From positions 13,011 through 20,247 of the forward strand of contig DHJN01000189.1 in the NCBI GenBank assembly GCA_002404345.1: DNA of 7,237 nt. Direction: 5' to 3'. The notes beneath the pieces were generated by a model. It had not been told where the DNA came from, did no database searches, and worked only from the letters and a program-made list of their open reading frames with translations. A program made the position numbers and the translations under genes. Positions 1 through 6,577 of this stretch are shown here, piece after piece (positions within the stretch are counted from its first letter, which is position 1; the number at the start of each line of letters is the position of its first letter). The stretch is from Actinobacteria bacterium UBA4719 (GTDB lineage: Bacteria > Actinomycetota > Actinomycetes > Actinomycetales > Dermatophilaceae).

Positions 1-45
1 CTCACCAGTCTCTTGTCTCACCAACGAAGCTACGACAGGAACCCG

Positions 46-303
46 ATGCCCGACTCCAACGCCCAGTTCCGTAGCGTGTTCCGCGGATACGACCCCGTCC
101 AGGTGGACCAGCACGTGCGTCAGCTCGCGCAGGCAGCCGCTGCAGCCCGACAGGAGGCCGGCGAGCGAACCATCCAGGTCAGCAAGCTCGAGGCCGCCCA
201 TGGTCAGCTCACGAGCGAGGTCGAACGTCTCGTCCACAGCGCCCGTGCGCTCGAAGCGGCCCAGATGGAGGCTGCGGCCCCCACCTACGGGGGTCTCGGC
301 TAA
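46..303 (+). CDS. DivIVA-domain protein, N-terminal part ended by an in-frame TAA
   Basis: This 85-residue product carries the DivIVA head motif, FRSVFRGYDPVQVDQHVRQL near residues 8-27, followed by the start of an Ala/Glu/Gln-rich coiled coil. In this family (Wag31/DivIVA, SepIVA and related actinobacterial proteins) the RGYD..QVD.HV segment lies at the very N-terminus and is followed by a long coiled coil. I chose the ATG at 46 because AGGA lies 5 bases upstream (37-40) and this puts the motif at the usual distance from the start. A TTG at 13 would add 11 residues, and the frame is open to the left edge. The product ends at a TAA at 301-303, but the same frame continues without another stop to 1152. 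The family assignment is firm. Whether this short product is made and functional is unknown; it probably is the head of a broken or read-through gene. Confidence 0.75.
   Translation: MPDSNAQFRSVFRGYDPVQVDQHVRQLAQAAAAARQEAGERTIQVSKLEAAHGQLTSEVERLVHSARALEAAQMEAAAPTYGGLG
301..303 (+). other. In-frame stop codon splitting the DivIVA-like gene
   Basis: The TAA lies in the same frame as both the DivIVA head (46-300) and the coiled-coil body (304-1149). Translation across it reads TYGGLG-stop-RIGSILTLADMEA with no frame change. From memory, homologous actinobacterial proteins have a continuous GLGERIG...L-type sequence at this place, so the codon is most simply a GAA (Glu) changed to TAA by one substitution. 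A base-calling error or a real nonsense mutation would look the same. Confidence 0.8.
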
Positions 304-318
304 CGCATCGGCTCCATC

Positions 319-1152
319 TTGACCCTGGCAGATATGGAAGCCAGGGAGCTGCGGACACGCGCTCGGGCGGACGCTGCGAACCATCGCGCGCTCGCCGACG
401 AGAGCGCTCTGGCGACCCGTCAAGACGCGGACGACTATGCAATGGAGACACGCAGCGCCACCGACGACGAGATCGCGCGGATCCTGCAGGACGCCAAACA
501 GCACGCGGACAGCCTTCTGGACGACGCCAAACAGCACGCGGACAGCCTTCTGGACGACGCCAAGCAGCACGCGGACAGCCTTCTGGACGATGCCGACCGT
601 GAGGCAATGGCCCGACGGGAAGAAGCCGAAGCAGTCTATGAGCGGGCGCGCGCCAGGTCTGCGGCCGCGGCCGTCGACTTCGAGACGACCCTGGCCGCGC
701 GTCGGGACACTTCGGCGTTGGAGTTCGCCGCCCAGGTCACCGCCGCCGAGCAGCAGCTGGCCGCTGTCCGGCTGCGGTCGGAGCAGGCCCGCAAGGACTC
801 CGAGCAAGCCCAGCAGGAGGCAGCAGCGAAGTCCGCGCAGCAGCTCGCGCAGGCGACGGCGCACGCACAGACATTGGTGGCTGAGGCCAAGGCTGAGCGT
901 GTACGGAGCAACTCCGAACGCGAGCTCGCTGCCGCGACCCAACGTCGGGACAGCATCAACGCGCAGCTCAGCATCGTCCGCAAGGACCTCGCGGCGCTCG
1001 GTGGGGTCACGAGATTCAACCCGTTGCGGCTGACAGAACCTGCTGCCGACCAGACGGGGGCCGCTGGCAAAGTCCCGCAAGAGGTTGTCGCCGACGCCCA
1101 GGGCGGCCAGGACACACCGCAGAAGGATGACGACCTCGTACCAACGAGCTGA
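319..1152 (+). CDS. Coiled-coil body of the DivIVA-like protein (C-terminal part)
   Basis: This 277-residue product is almost entirely charged, Ala-rich coiled coil (about residues 5-220), ending in a loose Gln/Asp-rich tail from about 224. It has no signal peptide, membrane segment or catalytic motif. Residues 58-90 are three copies of the 11-residue unit DAKQHADSLLD. The frame is the direct continuation of the DivIVA head upstream of the TAA, and the first residues (LADMEARELRTRARADAANH) fit the region that follows the head in full-length relatives. As a separate gene it would have to restart at TTG 319 or ATG 334, and neither has a clear Shine-Dalgarno sequence. The whole protein would be about 367 residues and would probably work in polar growth, division or cell-envelope scaffolding; that role is inference from the head domain. 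It could be a pseudogene body. Confidence 0.7.
   Translation: MTLADMEARELRTRARADAANHRALADESALATRQDADDYAMETRSATDDEIARILQDAKQHADSLLDDAKQHADSLLDDAKQHADSLLDDADREAMARREEAEAVYERARARSAAAAVDFETTLAARRDTSALEFAAQVTAAEQQLAAVRLRSEQARKDSEQAQQEAAAKSAQQLAQATAHAQTLVAEAKAERVRSNSERELAAATQRRDSINAQLSIVRKDLAALGGVTRFNPLRLTEPAADQTGAAGKVPQEVVADAQGGQDTPQKDDDLVPTS
490..588 (+). repeat. Three tandem 33-bp repeats inside the coiled-coil gene
   Basis: Units lie at 490-522, 523-555 and 556-588. Units 1 and 2 are identical and unit 3 differs by one synonymous base (AAA to AAG, Lys). Each encodes DAKQHADSLLD, eleven residues, which is a hendecad coiled-coil period. The following residues (DADREAMARRE) look like a diverged fourth unit. 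Near-identity at DNA level points to recent duplication or ongoing slippage. Confidence 0.95.
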
Positions 1153-1161
1153 CGAGCAGGA

Positions 1162-1189
1162 GCTGGCCGGTCTTGGGTCACCGGCCGGT
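1162..1189. terminator. Hairpin terminator between convergent genes
   Basis: Bases 1162-1171 pair with 1180-1189: eight Watson-Crick pairs and two G-U pairs around an 8-base loop. The hairpin begins 9 bases after the stop of the coiled-coil gene and is followed by CTTT on the plus strand. It also lies just beyond the end of the SDR gene on the other strand, so it may serve both directions. There is only a short T run, as is common in high-GC actinobacteria. Confidence 0.65.
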
Positions 1190-1195
1190 CTTTGG

Positions 1196-2047
1196 TCAGT
1201 TGAGCAAGTGGGCAAAGGATGAGGGTTCGGCGGCAAGGAACTCTGACAGTGTCATGGGGCGTTGGCCGGTCAGCTGCTCGATGGTATGACTGGTCACCGA
1301 GCCCTCGCCCGTGTCGAGCATGAGGTAGGACCCGATCCAGCCCTCGACGAGCCAGTCAGGATGGCCAGCCCTCGAAGCTCTGGCCTCGTCGAGGGTCTCG
1401 GCGTGGTACGTGATCGCCCGGCGCGTGGCCTTGGTCAGGATGCGCGCGGTCTCGTGCAGGTCGATCGCATGAGGTCCGGACACGTCGTAGACCTGTCCTT
1501 CATGGCCGGGCTCGATCAGCAGCACGGCCGCAAGGCGGGCCACGTCGGCGCGAGCCACCCAAGCCACGCGACCGTGTCCGGCCGGAGCGCGGATCACCCC
1601 GTCCGCCCCCACGAACCGGGGCGCCACGTCGGCATACAGCGCGTCGCGCATCGAGGTGAGGCTGATCCCCGCCCCGCGGATTGCCTCCTCGGTGGCACCG
1701 TGGTCACGGGCGTAGGGAAACGTCGCGTGGGGCGCGGCCCCCATGAACGAGGTGTAGACGATGCGCTCGACCCCGGCCAGGCGGGCGCCATCGATCGCCT
1801 TGCGGTGCAACGAAATCCGGTCAGGGTTCTCGTGCCCGGACACCAGAAGCAGGGTGCCCATGCCATCGAGGGCCCTGGCCATCGCCTCGGAGTCCTCGTA
1901 TGACGCGGTGGCGATATCCGCACCCGGCAGTCGCGGCGCCCGATCGGGGTCGCGGACGATCAACCGCTGCTCCACTCCTCGCGCGGAAAGCTCACGGGCG
2001 ACCCGGCCGCCGAGATCACCGGTGGCACCAGTGACCGCGATGGTCAT
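1196..2047 (-). CDS. NmrA/QOR2-type NAD(P)-binding oxidoreductase (atypical SDR)
   Basis: This 283-residue protein has an N-terminal Rossmann fold with the dinucleotide loop TGATGDLGG (residues 6-14) and VRDPDR (31-36), whose arginines after strand 2 suggest [13 protein letters not shown] (98-104) and [12 protein letters not shown] (167-178) follow, then a C-terminal substrate domain ending near [14 protein letters not shown]. This order and the ends of the protein resemble the quinone oxidoreductase 2 (QorB/YtfG) and NmrA-like atypical SDRs. There is no YxxxK active site, as expected for that group, so it may act as an NADPH-dependent quinone reductase or as a redox sensor. The substrate is not determinable. 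The ATG overlaps the prcA stop as ATGA (2044-2047), so it is translationally coupled to the proteasome alpha subunit. It is not a recognised proteasome component. Confidence 0.88.
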   Translation of the reverse strand: MTIAVTGATGDLGGRVARELSARGVEQRLIVRDPDRAPRLPGADIATASYEDSEAMARALDGMGTLLLVSGHENPDRISLHRKAIDGARLAGVERIVYTSFMGAAPHATFPYARDHGATEEAIRGAGISLTSMRDALYADVAPRFVGADGVIRAPAGHGRVAWVARADVARLAAVLLIEPGHEGQVYDVSGPHAIDLHETARILTKATRRAITYHAETLDEARASRAGHPDWLVEGWIGSYLMLDTGEGSVTSHTIEQLTGQRPMTLSEFLAAEPSSFAHLLN

Positions 2048-2859
2048 GAAGGATCCGGGTCATGTGGGTCGACAGGTCGGTCTGCCGGTGCGCCCTCGCC
2101 GGTCAGCGTGTCGTGACGGCCGGGTGTCGGGTCGTCGTCGGCAGGCACATCCGTGGTGGGGTCCTCGGTGCTCAGTAATGCCTCGAGCAACGGCCCCACC
2201 AGACGACGGAAAGTGCGCCGAGGCCGTGCCCGGTCGAGCACCGCGACCTCGAGCTGGGTTGCGGTCAGGGTGCGTGAGGGCCCACCGGCGGGATCCTGCC
2301 TCAACAGCTCGACAGCCAGCACCAGGGCGTCGCCCAGGTTCATGCCGGGCCGCCACCGCTCCTGCAGGCCTGCGGTGATCTGCTCCCCGGCACCGCCCAT
2401 CGCGATGAAGCCCTGCTCGTCGGCGACCGAACCGTCATAGGTCAGCCGGTAGATCTGGTCCTGGTCGACGGTCTCGCCCACCTCGGCGACGACGATCTCG
2501 ACCTCGTAGGGCTTGGACTCCTGGGTGAAGACAGTGCCCAACGTCTGAGCGTAGGCATTGGCCAGTCCCCGCGCGGTCACGTCGCTGCGATCGTAGGAGT
2601 AGCCGCGCAGATCGGCATAGCGGACACCGGCCACGCGCAGGTTCTCGAACTCGTTGTACTTGCCGGCGGCGGCGAAGGCGATGCGGTCGTAGATCTCGGA
2701 CACCTTGTGCAAGGCGCGGGAGGGGTTCTCGGCCACGAAGGCGATGCCTCGGTCATAGCCCAGGACCACGACGGACCGACCGCGGGCGATCCCCTTGCGG
2801 GCGAAGTCCGCCCGGTCTTTCATGAGCTGCTCGGGCGAGACGTAGAACGGCATGGTCAT
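2044..2859 (-). CDS. prcA: 20S proteasome alpha subunit
   Basis: This 271-residue protein forms the outer, non-catalytic alpha rings of the bacterial 20S core, which gate entry and dock the Mpa/ARC ATPase. It shows the PrcA signatures: the N-terminal [23 protein letters not shown] gate and helix region (residues 5-27), FVAENPSR (41-48), [24 protein letters not shown] (52-75), [10 protein letters not shown] (85-94), [19 protein letters not shown] (103-121) and PRRTFRRL (213-220). It lacks the N-terminal catalytic Thr found in the beta subunit. The body ends near residue 230, and a further 41 residues (231-271) form a Pro/Asp-rich acidic tail that is longer than in the mycobacterial protein. 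The ATG overlaps the prcB stop by 4 bases (2856-2859), and its own stop overlaps the SDR start. A second in-frame Met at residue 3 is a possible alternative start. Confidence 0.97.
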   Translation of the reverse strand: MTMPFYVSPEQLMKDRADFARKGIARGRSVVVLGYDRGIAFVAENPSRALHKVSEIYDRIAFAAAGKYNEFENLRVAGVRYADLRGYSYDRSDVTARGLANAYAQTLGTVFTQESKPYEVEIVVAEVGETVDQDQIYRLTYDGSVADEQGFIAMGGAGEQITAGLQERWRPGMNLGDALVLAVELLRQDPAGGPSRTLTATQLEVAVLDRARPRRTFRRLVGPLLEALLSTEDPTTDVPADDDPTPGRHDTLTGEGAPADRPVDPHDPDPS

Positions 2860-3689
2860 CGGGCACCCCCGGGGTTGCCCCGGCGGTCGGCCACGATCTG
2901 CTCGACAACCGAAGCGAGTGCGTCATCGTCCAGGAACTGCAGTCCCTCGACATCCACCACGGCCAGCGTCGGCCAGATCCTTCGGCTGAGATCGGGGCCG
3001 CCCGTGGCCGAGTCGTCGTCGGCAGCGTCATACAGCGCCTCGACGGCCACGCGGATCGCCGCAGCCAAGTCCAAGCCGGGCCGCCAGAGCTTCTTCATCG
3101 CACCGCGGGCAAACAACGACCCCGAGCCGACGCTGTGGTGGTCATGTTCCTCGTAGCAGCCGCCGGACACGTCATAGGAGAAGATCCGGCCACCCATGGT
3201 GGGGAGGTCAAAACCGGCGAACATCGGGACCACGGACAAGCCCTGCATGGCCATCGGAAGGTTTGCCCGGATCATCGTCGCGAGCCGGTTGGCCTTGCCC
3301 TCGAGGGACAGCAGGGTGCCCTCGATCTTCTCGTAGTGCTCGAGCTCCACCTGAAACAGCTTCACTATCTCGATGGCCAGGCCCGCGGTGCCGGCGATCC
3401 CGACGGCGGAGTAGGCGTCGGCAGCGAACACCTTGTCCAGGTCGCGGTTGGCGATCAGGTTGCCCATGGTGGCGCGACGGTCCCCCGCCATGACGATGCC
3501 GCCGTCATAGGTGAGCGACACGATCGTCGTGCCGTGCGGTGCCTCGAACATGCCCCCCACCGGCAGCGGGCGCCGCGACGGCAACAGCTCAGGCGAGTGC
3601 GCGCCGATGAACTCGGTGAAGGACGAGGAGCCGGTCGTCATGAACGCTGCGGGCAGGCGTCCGGCGCCGCCCCCGGAGCTGAGGCTCAC
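2856..3689 (-). CDS. prcB: 20S proteasome beta subunit (catalytic)
   Basis: This 277-residue precursor of the proteolytic beta subunit forms the two inner rings of the 20S core. The propeptide covers residues 1-53, including the [16 protein letters not shown] segment shared with mycobacterial PrcB. It should be removed autocatalytically between Gly53 and Thr54 in [10 protein letters not shown], exposing Thr54 as the N-terminal nucleophile. The other catalytic residues fall at the expected spacing: Asp70 in GDRRAT (mature position 17) and Lys86 in RDLDKV (mature position 33). Other signatures are [39 protein letters not shown] and [16 protein letters not shown]. The start is GTG at 3689, overlapping the pup TGA by 4 bases, with AAGGGCGG in the end of pup as a possible ribosome site. 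The enzyme looks intact. Confidence 0.97.
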   Translation of the reverse strand: MSLSSGGGAGRLPAAFMTTGSSSFTEFIGAHSPELLPSRRPLPVGGMFEAPHGTTIVSLTYDGGIVMAGDRRATMGNLIANRDLDKVFAADAYSAVGIAGTAGLAIEIVKLFQVELEHYEKIEGTLLSLEGKANRLATMIRANLPMAMQGLSVVPMFAGFDLPTMGGRIFSYDVSGGCYEEHDHHSVGSGSLFARGAMKKLWRPGLDLAAAIRVAVEALYDAADDDSATGGPDLSRRIWPTLAVVDVEGLQFLDDDALASVVEQIVADRRGNPGGAR

Positions 3690-3892
3690 TGGCCGCCCTT
3701 CTGCACGAAGCCGCGCACAAACTCCTCTGCGTTGGCTTCGAGAACCCCATCGATCTCGTCCAGCACGCTGTCGATGTCATCATCGAGGGCGTCCTTGCGC
3801 GCCGCCGCTTCAGGCGCGGATGCGGTGGGCTCGGGCGCCTCGTCCGGGGTGTCGTCGCGACGCTGGGGTCGGCTCTGCTCCTGGCTTGGCAT
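3686..3892 (-). CDS. pup: Prokaryotic ubiquitin-like protein Pup
   Basis: This 68-residue small modifier is attached through its C-terminus to lysines of proteins destined for the proteasome. The N-terminal half is disordered and rich in Pro, Glu, Gln and Ala. The C-terminal half has the conserved pattern [20 protein letters not shown], which binds the Mpa/ARC coiled coil, then [13 protein letters not shown]. The final Gln68 shows that it is made as the inactive GGQ form and must be deamidated to GGE by Dop, encoded just upstream. Lysines are K33 and K65. The start is ATG at 3890-3892 with a strong GGAGGA ribosome site only 3 bases away (3896-3901 on this strand). Its stop overlaps the prcB GTG by 4 bases. 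This is one of the most secure calls in the window. Confidence 0.98.
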   Translation of the reverse strand: MPSQEQSRPQRRDDTPDEAPEPTASAPEAAARKDALDDDIDSVLDEIDGVLEANAEEFVRGFVQKGGQ

Positions 3893-3917
3893 GTGTCCTC
3901 CACGGGGTTGATCGGGA

Positions 3918-3931
3918 CCGGCAGACGCCGG
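3918..3931 (-). other. Small hairpin in the dop-pup gap
   Basis: CCGGC (3918-3922) and GCCGG (3927-3931) form a 5-bp all-GC stem with a 4-base loop in the 71-bp gap between the dop stop and the pup start. It has no T run. It could be a weak attenuator, an mRNA processing or stability element, or chance in GC-rich DNA. Confidence 0.3.
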
Positions 3932-3949
3932 ACAACCTTCGTCATTGGC

Positions 3950-3955
3950 AGCCTA
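3950..3955 (-). promoter_or_regulatory. Candidate -10 element (TAGGCT) for pup
   Basis: On the minus strand TAGGCT fits the actinobacterial -10 pattern TANNNT. Transcription would start near 3943, giving pup a leader of about 50 bases with its own strong ribosome site. The same hexamer occurs just ahead of dop. No convincing -35 is seen at 16-18 bases. It would allow pup-prcB-prcA to be expressed apart from dop. Confidence 0.3.
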
Positions 3956-3963
3956 ACCCGCTG

Positions 3964-5487
3964 TCAACTGTTGACGGCGGCCAATTCCCGCAAAAGGGTC
4001 GTTGCGTCGGGACTGCGGTCGATCAGGTCACCGACGCCCGCACGGGTACCGCGTAGGGGTTCGAGCATGGGGACCCGCTGCAGGGCCTTGTGGCCCGGGA
4101 CCTCGAAGATCACCGAGTCCCAGGACGCGGCAGCGATCTCGGCGGAGTACTTCTCCAGGCAGCGACCTCGGAAGTAGGCGCGGGTGTCCTCGGGCGGGTT
4201 TGTCATGGCCACGTCCACCGCGGCATCCTCGGTCAGCGACTCGATCCGGCCGCGTTGGGACAGACGGTGGAACAGGCCCTTCTCGGGGCGGATGTCCGAC
4301 CACTGGATGTCGATCGCCTTGAGCCGGTGATCGGACCAGTCGAGCCCGTCCCTGTCCCGATACCCTTGCAGGAGAGCCAGCTTGGCGACCCAGTCGATCT
4401 CGCGAGTGCACTCCATGGGGTCGCGCTCGAGCTTGGTCAGCACCGAGGACCAGCGCGACATCACCTCCGAGGTGTCGTCGTCGATGGCACCGGGGTAACG
4501 CGCCTGGAGGTATCGGTCGGCCTGTTCGTAGTAGATCCAGAGCAGCTGGACGGCAGTCATGGTGCGCCCGTCGCGCAGCTCGACGAGCGATCGCAGACCG
4601 GGGTCGTGCGACACCTCATGCAGCGTGGCCACCGGCTTGCGGACGCTCAGGTCCACGTCGATCGCCCCGTCCTCGATCATCGCCAGGACCAGGCTGGTCG
4701 TGCCCATCTTGAGCAGGCCCGCGACGTCGCACTGATTCGCGTCACCGATGATCACATGAAGGCGGCGGTACAGCGCGGCCACCGCATGCGGCTCGTCGCG
4801 GGTGTTGATGATGGGCCGCTTGAGGGTCGTCTCAAGGCCCACCTCGACCTCGAAGAAGTCCGACCGCTGGGCGATCTGGAACCCGGACTGTGTCGAGTCC
4901 TGGCCGATGCCGACTCTGCCCGCACCGCACATCACCTGTCGAGCCACGAAGAACGGGATCAGATGGCGGGTGATCTCCGAGAACGGCGTCTCGCGACGCA
5001 TGAGGTAGTTCTCGTGCGTGCCATAGGACGCGCCCTTGCCGTCGGTGTTGTTCTTGTAAAGGTTCACCCCGGCCGTCCCCGGCACCCCGGACAGGCGCCG
5101 GACCGATTCGAGCATGATCTGCTCCCCCGCCCGATCCCAGCACAGGGCCGCCCTTGGTGAGGTCACCTCGGGCGAGCTGTACTCCGGATGTGCGTGGTCG
5201 ACATACAAGCGGGCACCGTTGGTCAGCACCACGTTGGCCAGCGTGGGGTCTTCCTCGTCGGTCAGCTGGCTGGCATCCGCAAGCTGCCGGGGGACCTCGA
5301 ACCCGCGCGCGTCACGCAACGGCATCTCGTCCTCGTAGTCCCAGCTGGCCCGACCGGCGCGCGAACCTCGCATGCTGGCGTAGGCGTTGACGACATATCC
5401 GGACAGCAACATGGGGTTAGCCGTCGGATCGCCGGGCACCGAGATGCCGTACTCCGTCTCGATCCCCATCACTCGACGCACCGTCAT
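3964..5487 (-). CDS. dop: Deamidase/depupylase of Pup (Dop)
   Basis: This 507-residue enzyme of the carboxylate-amine ligase (glutamine synthetase-like) fold uses ATP and Mg to convert the Pup C-terminal Gln to Glu and to cleave Pup from substrates. Visible marks are MGIETEYGIS (7-16, with Glu10 and Glu12 as metal ligands), DPTANPMLLSG (20-30), the Dop-specific loop about residues 38-85 including WDYEDEMPLRDARGF, RLYVDHAHPEY (93-103) with the conserved catalytic Asp97, KNNTDGKGASYGTHENYL (145-162), GLETTLKRPIINTRDEPHA (217-235), RRLHVIIGDAN (241-251) and NPPEDTRAYFRG near the C-terminus. DPTANP and the long loop separate it from its paralogue PafA, which lacks them. Length is normal. It is first in the minus-strand cluster and lies 71 bp ahead of pup. 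The start is ATG 5487, which appears to be leaderless. Confidence 0.96.
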   Translation of the reverse strand: MTVRRVMGIETEYGISVPGDPTANPMLLSGYVVNAYASMRGSRAGRASWDYEDEMPLRDARGFEVPRQLADASQLTDEEDPTLANVVLTNGARLYVDHAHPEYSSPEVTSPRAALCWDRAGEQIMLESVRRLSGVPGTAGVNLYKNNTDGKGASYGTHENYLMRRETPFSEITRHLIPFFVARQVMCGAGRVGIGQDSTQSGFQIAQRSDFFEVEVGLETTLKRPIINTRDEPHAVAALYRRLHVIIGDANQCDVAGLLKMGTTSLVLAMIEDGAIDVDLSVRKPVATLHEVSHDPGLRSLVELRDGRTMTAVQLLWIYYEQADRYLQARYPGAIDDDTSEVMSRWSSVLTKLERDPMECTREIDWVAKLALLQGYRDRDGLDWSDHRLKAIDIQWSDIRPEKGLFHRLSQRGRIESLTEDAAVDVAMTNPPEDTRAYFRGRCLEKYSAEIAAASWDSVIFEVPGHKALQRVPMLEPLRGTRAGVGDLIDRSPDATTLLRELAAVNS

Positions 5488-5493
5488 GCCGCC

Positions 5494-5499
5494 AGCCTA
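5494..5499 (-). promoter_or_regulatory. Candidate -10 element for a leaderless dop transcript
   Basis: TAGGCT on the minus strand matches TANNNT. Its last base lies exactly 6 bases from the dop ATG, so transcription would begin at or next to the A of the start codon. No good Shine-Dalgarno sequence precedes this ATG, which agrees with leaderless translation, a frequent mode in actinobacteria. The -35 region is unconvincing. Confidence 0.45.
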
Positions 5500-5537
5500 G
5501 GCGAACCGCGCAGATCCGCCGGGGGCATGATGGCCGG

Positions 5538-6551
5538 GTGAGGATTCCCGTTGATGTCGCTGCCAGCCGCATGCCCCTGCGAACCAGGGTCTTCACGAGG
5601 GTCTTCGACCGGATCGGCGGCCTGTCGATCGTCGGCCTGGACCTCGACGGGATTCGCAGGAGTCGCGCCGCCGTCACACCCGCAGTGCCCCCGTTCAGCT
5701 GGATCACGGGCCCCGTCTTCAGGGACGTCACGCGCGAGGAGACGACCTTTCCAGCGCGTGACGAGCATGAGGTGCGACTGCGCGTGTACCGCCCGGCAGC
5801 TGGGTCACGGCCGCGCGAGCTACCACCGGTGATCGTGTACTTCCACGGCGGTGGATGGGTGCTGGGGAGCACCCGCATGGGCGACCCGCTGTGCACTTTC
5901 CTGGCCCGGGCAGTCGAGGCGGTCGTGGTCAGCGTCGACTACCGGATGGCGCCGGAGCACCGCGCGCCGAAGGCCGTGCACGACTGCGTTGACTCCGTCC
6001 GCTGGCTTGGCGAACACGCAGACTTGTTGGGTGGCGATCCTTCTCGCCTCGCGGTGTCCGGTGACAGCGCCGGCGGAAACCTCGCGGCGATCGTGTGTCA
6101 GGTCGTCCGCGACGATGGCGGACCGACCATCTCGCACCAGGCTCTGCTGTATCCCGCCACCGATGCGACCAAGAGCCAGCCGTCCATCGTCGAGCACGCG
6201 AGAGGACCGATCCTCACCCGGGCCAAGATCGACGTGTTCCTCGACCTCTACCTCGGTCCGGATGGTCTGGCCGCAACCGATCCTCTCGTCTCGCCCCTGT
6301 GGGCTGCGAGCCACGCTGATCTTCCACCCGCCCTGGTCCAGACCGCGGATCTCGATCCGCTACGGGACGAAGGCAGGCTGTATGCCGAGCGGCTGGCTGC
6401 CGCTGGCGTTCCCGTGCGGCATACGAACTATGTCGGTGCGCCGCACGGCTTCGCGAGCTTCCCGGGAGCGACCACCATCGGCCGGGCGCACCGCGACGAG
6501 CTGGTCTGCGAGCTGCGCCGTCATCTGCACCCGACTCGCCTGCGAACATGA
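5538..6551 (+). CDS. Alpha/beta hydrolase, HSL-family esterase/lipase
   Basis: This 337-residue carboxylic ester hydrolase belongs to the hormone-sensitive lipase (family IV) group. The oxyanion-hole motif HGGGW is at 103-107 (YFHGGGWVLG), VDYRMAPEH at 133-141, the nucleophile elbow GDSAGG at 175-180 (Ser177), the acid probably Asp273 in DLDPLRDEG, and the catalytic His303 in APHGFASFPG. The triad is complete and the length is typical. There is no signal peptide, so a cytoplasmic enzyme acting on short or medium acyl esters is likely; the substrate is unknown. I accept the GTG at 5538, which lies 50 bp from the divergent dop start. An in-frame ATG at 5571 is the alternative and has no better ribosome site. 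The gene ends inside a 20-bp tandem repeat and is followed by a GNAT gene on the same strand. Confidence 0.93.
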   Translation: MRIPVDVAASRMPLRTRVFTRVFDRIGGLSIVGLDLDGIRRSRAAVTPAVPPFSWITGPVFRDVTREETTFPARDEHEVRLRVYRPAAGSRPRELPPVIVYFHGGGWVLGSTRMGDPLCTFLARAVEAVVVSVDYRMAPEHRAPKAVHDCVDSVRWLGEHADLLGGDPSRLAVSGDSAGGNLAAIVCQVVRDDGGPTISHQALLYPATDATKSQPSIVEHARGPILTRAKIDVFLDLYLGPDGLAATDPLVSPLWAASHADLPPALVQTADLDPLRDEGRLYAERLAAAGVPVRHTNYVGAPHGFASFPGATTIGRAHRDELVCELRRHLHPTRLRT

Positions 6552-6577
6552 AGCAGCGCCTGCGAACATGAAGCAGC
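6538..6577 (+). repeat. Two exact tandem copies of a 20-bp unit
   Basis: GCCTGCGAACATGAAGCAGC occurs at 6538-6557 and again, base for base, at 6558-6577. The first copy contains the last codons and the TGA of the hydrolase. The second duplicates that ending in another frame, because 20 is not a multiple of 3. It is probably a recent slippage duplication. Confidence 0.95.

Noticed and set aside
13..45. TTG start at 13 for the DivIVA head
   Set aside because: ATG 46 has AGGA at the right distance and gives the usual short lead to the RGYD motif; the TTG has no ribosome site.
301..303. Recoding of the stop as a special amino acid
   Set aside because: The codon is TAA, which is not the selenocysteine (TGA) or pyrrolysine (TAG) codon, and no recoding structure is evident; nonsense mutation or error is simpler.
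490..588. CRISPR-like array from the 33-bp repeats
   Set aside because: The units are directly adjacent without spacers and keep a coding frame, so they are coding tandem repeats.
3135..3911. Plus-strand open frame (258 codons) opposite prcB and pup
   Set aside because: It lies antisense to two certain genes and its composition (His/Gly/Arg rich) is typical of a shadow frame.
4090..5160. Long plus-strand open frame (356 codons) opposite dop
   Set aside because: It is the antisense shadow of an intact dop; the translation has no family motif and arises from high GC codon bias.
3964..5487. Calling this gene the Pup ligase pafA
   Set aside because: It has DPTANP and the long Dop-specific loop, which PafA lacks, and it sits directly before pup as dop does.
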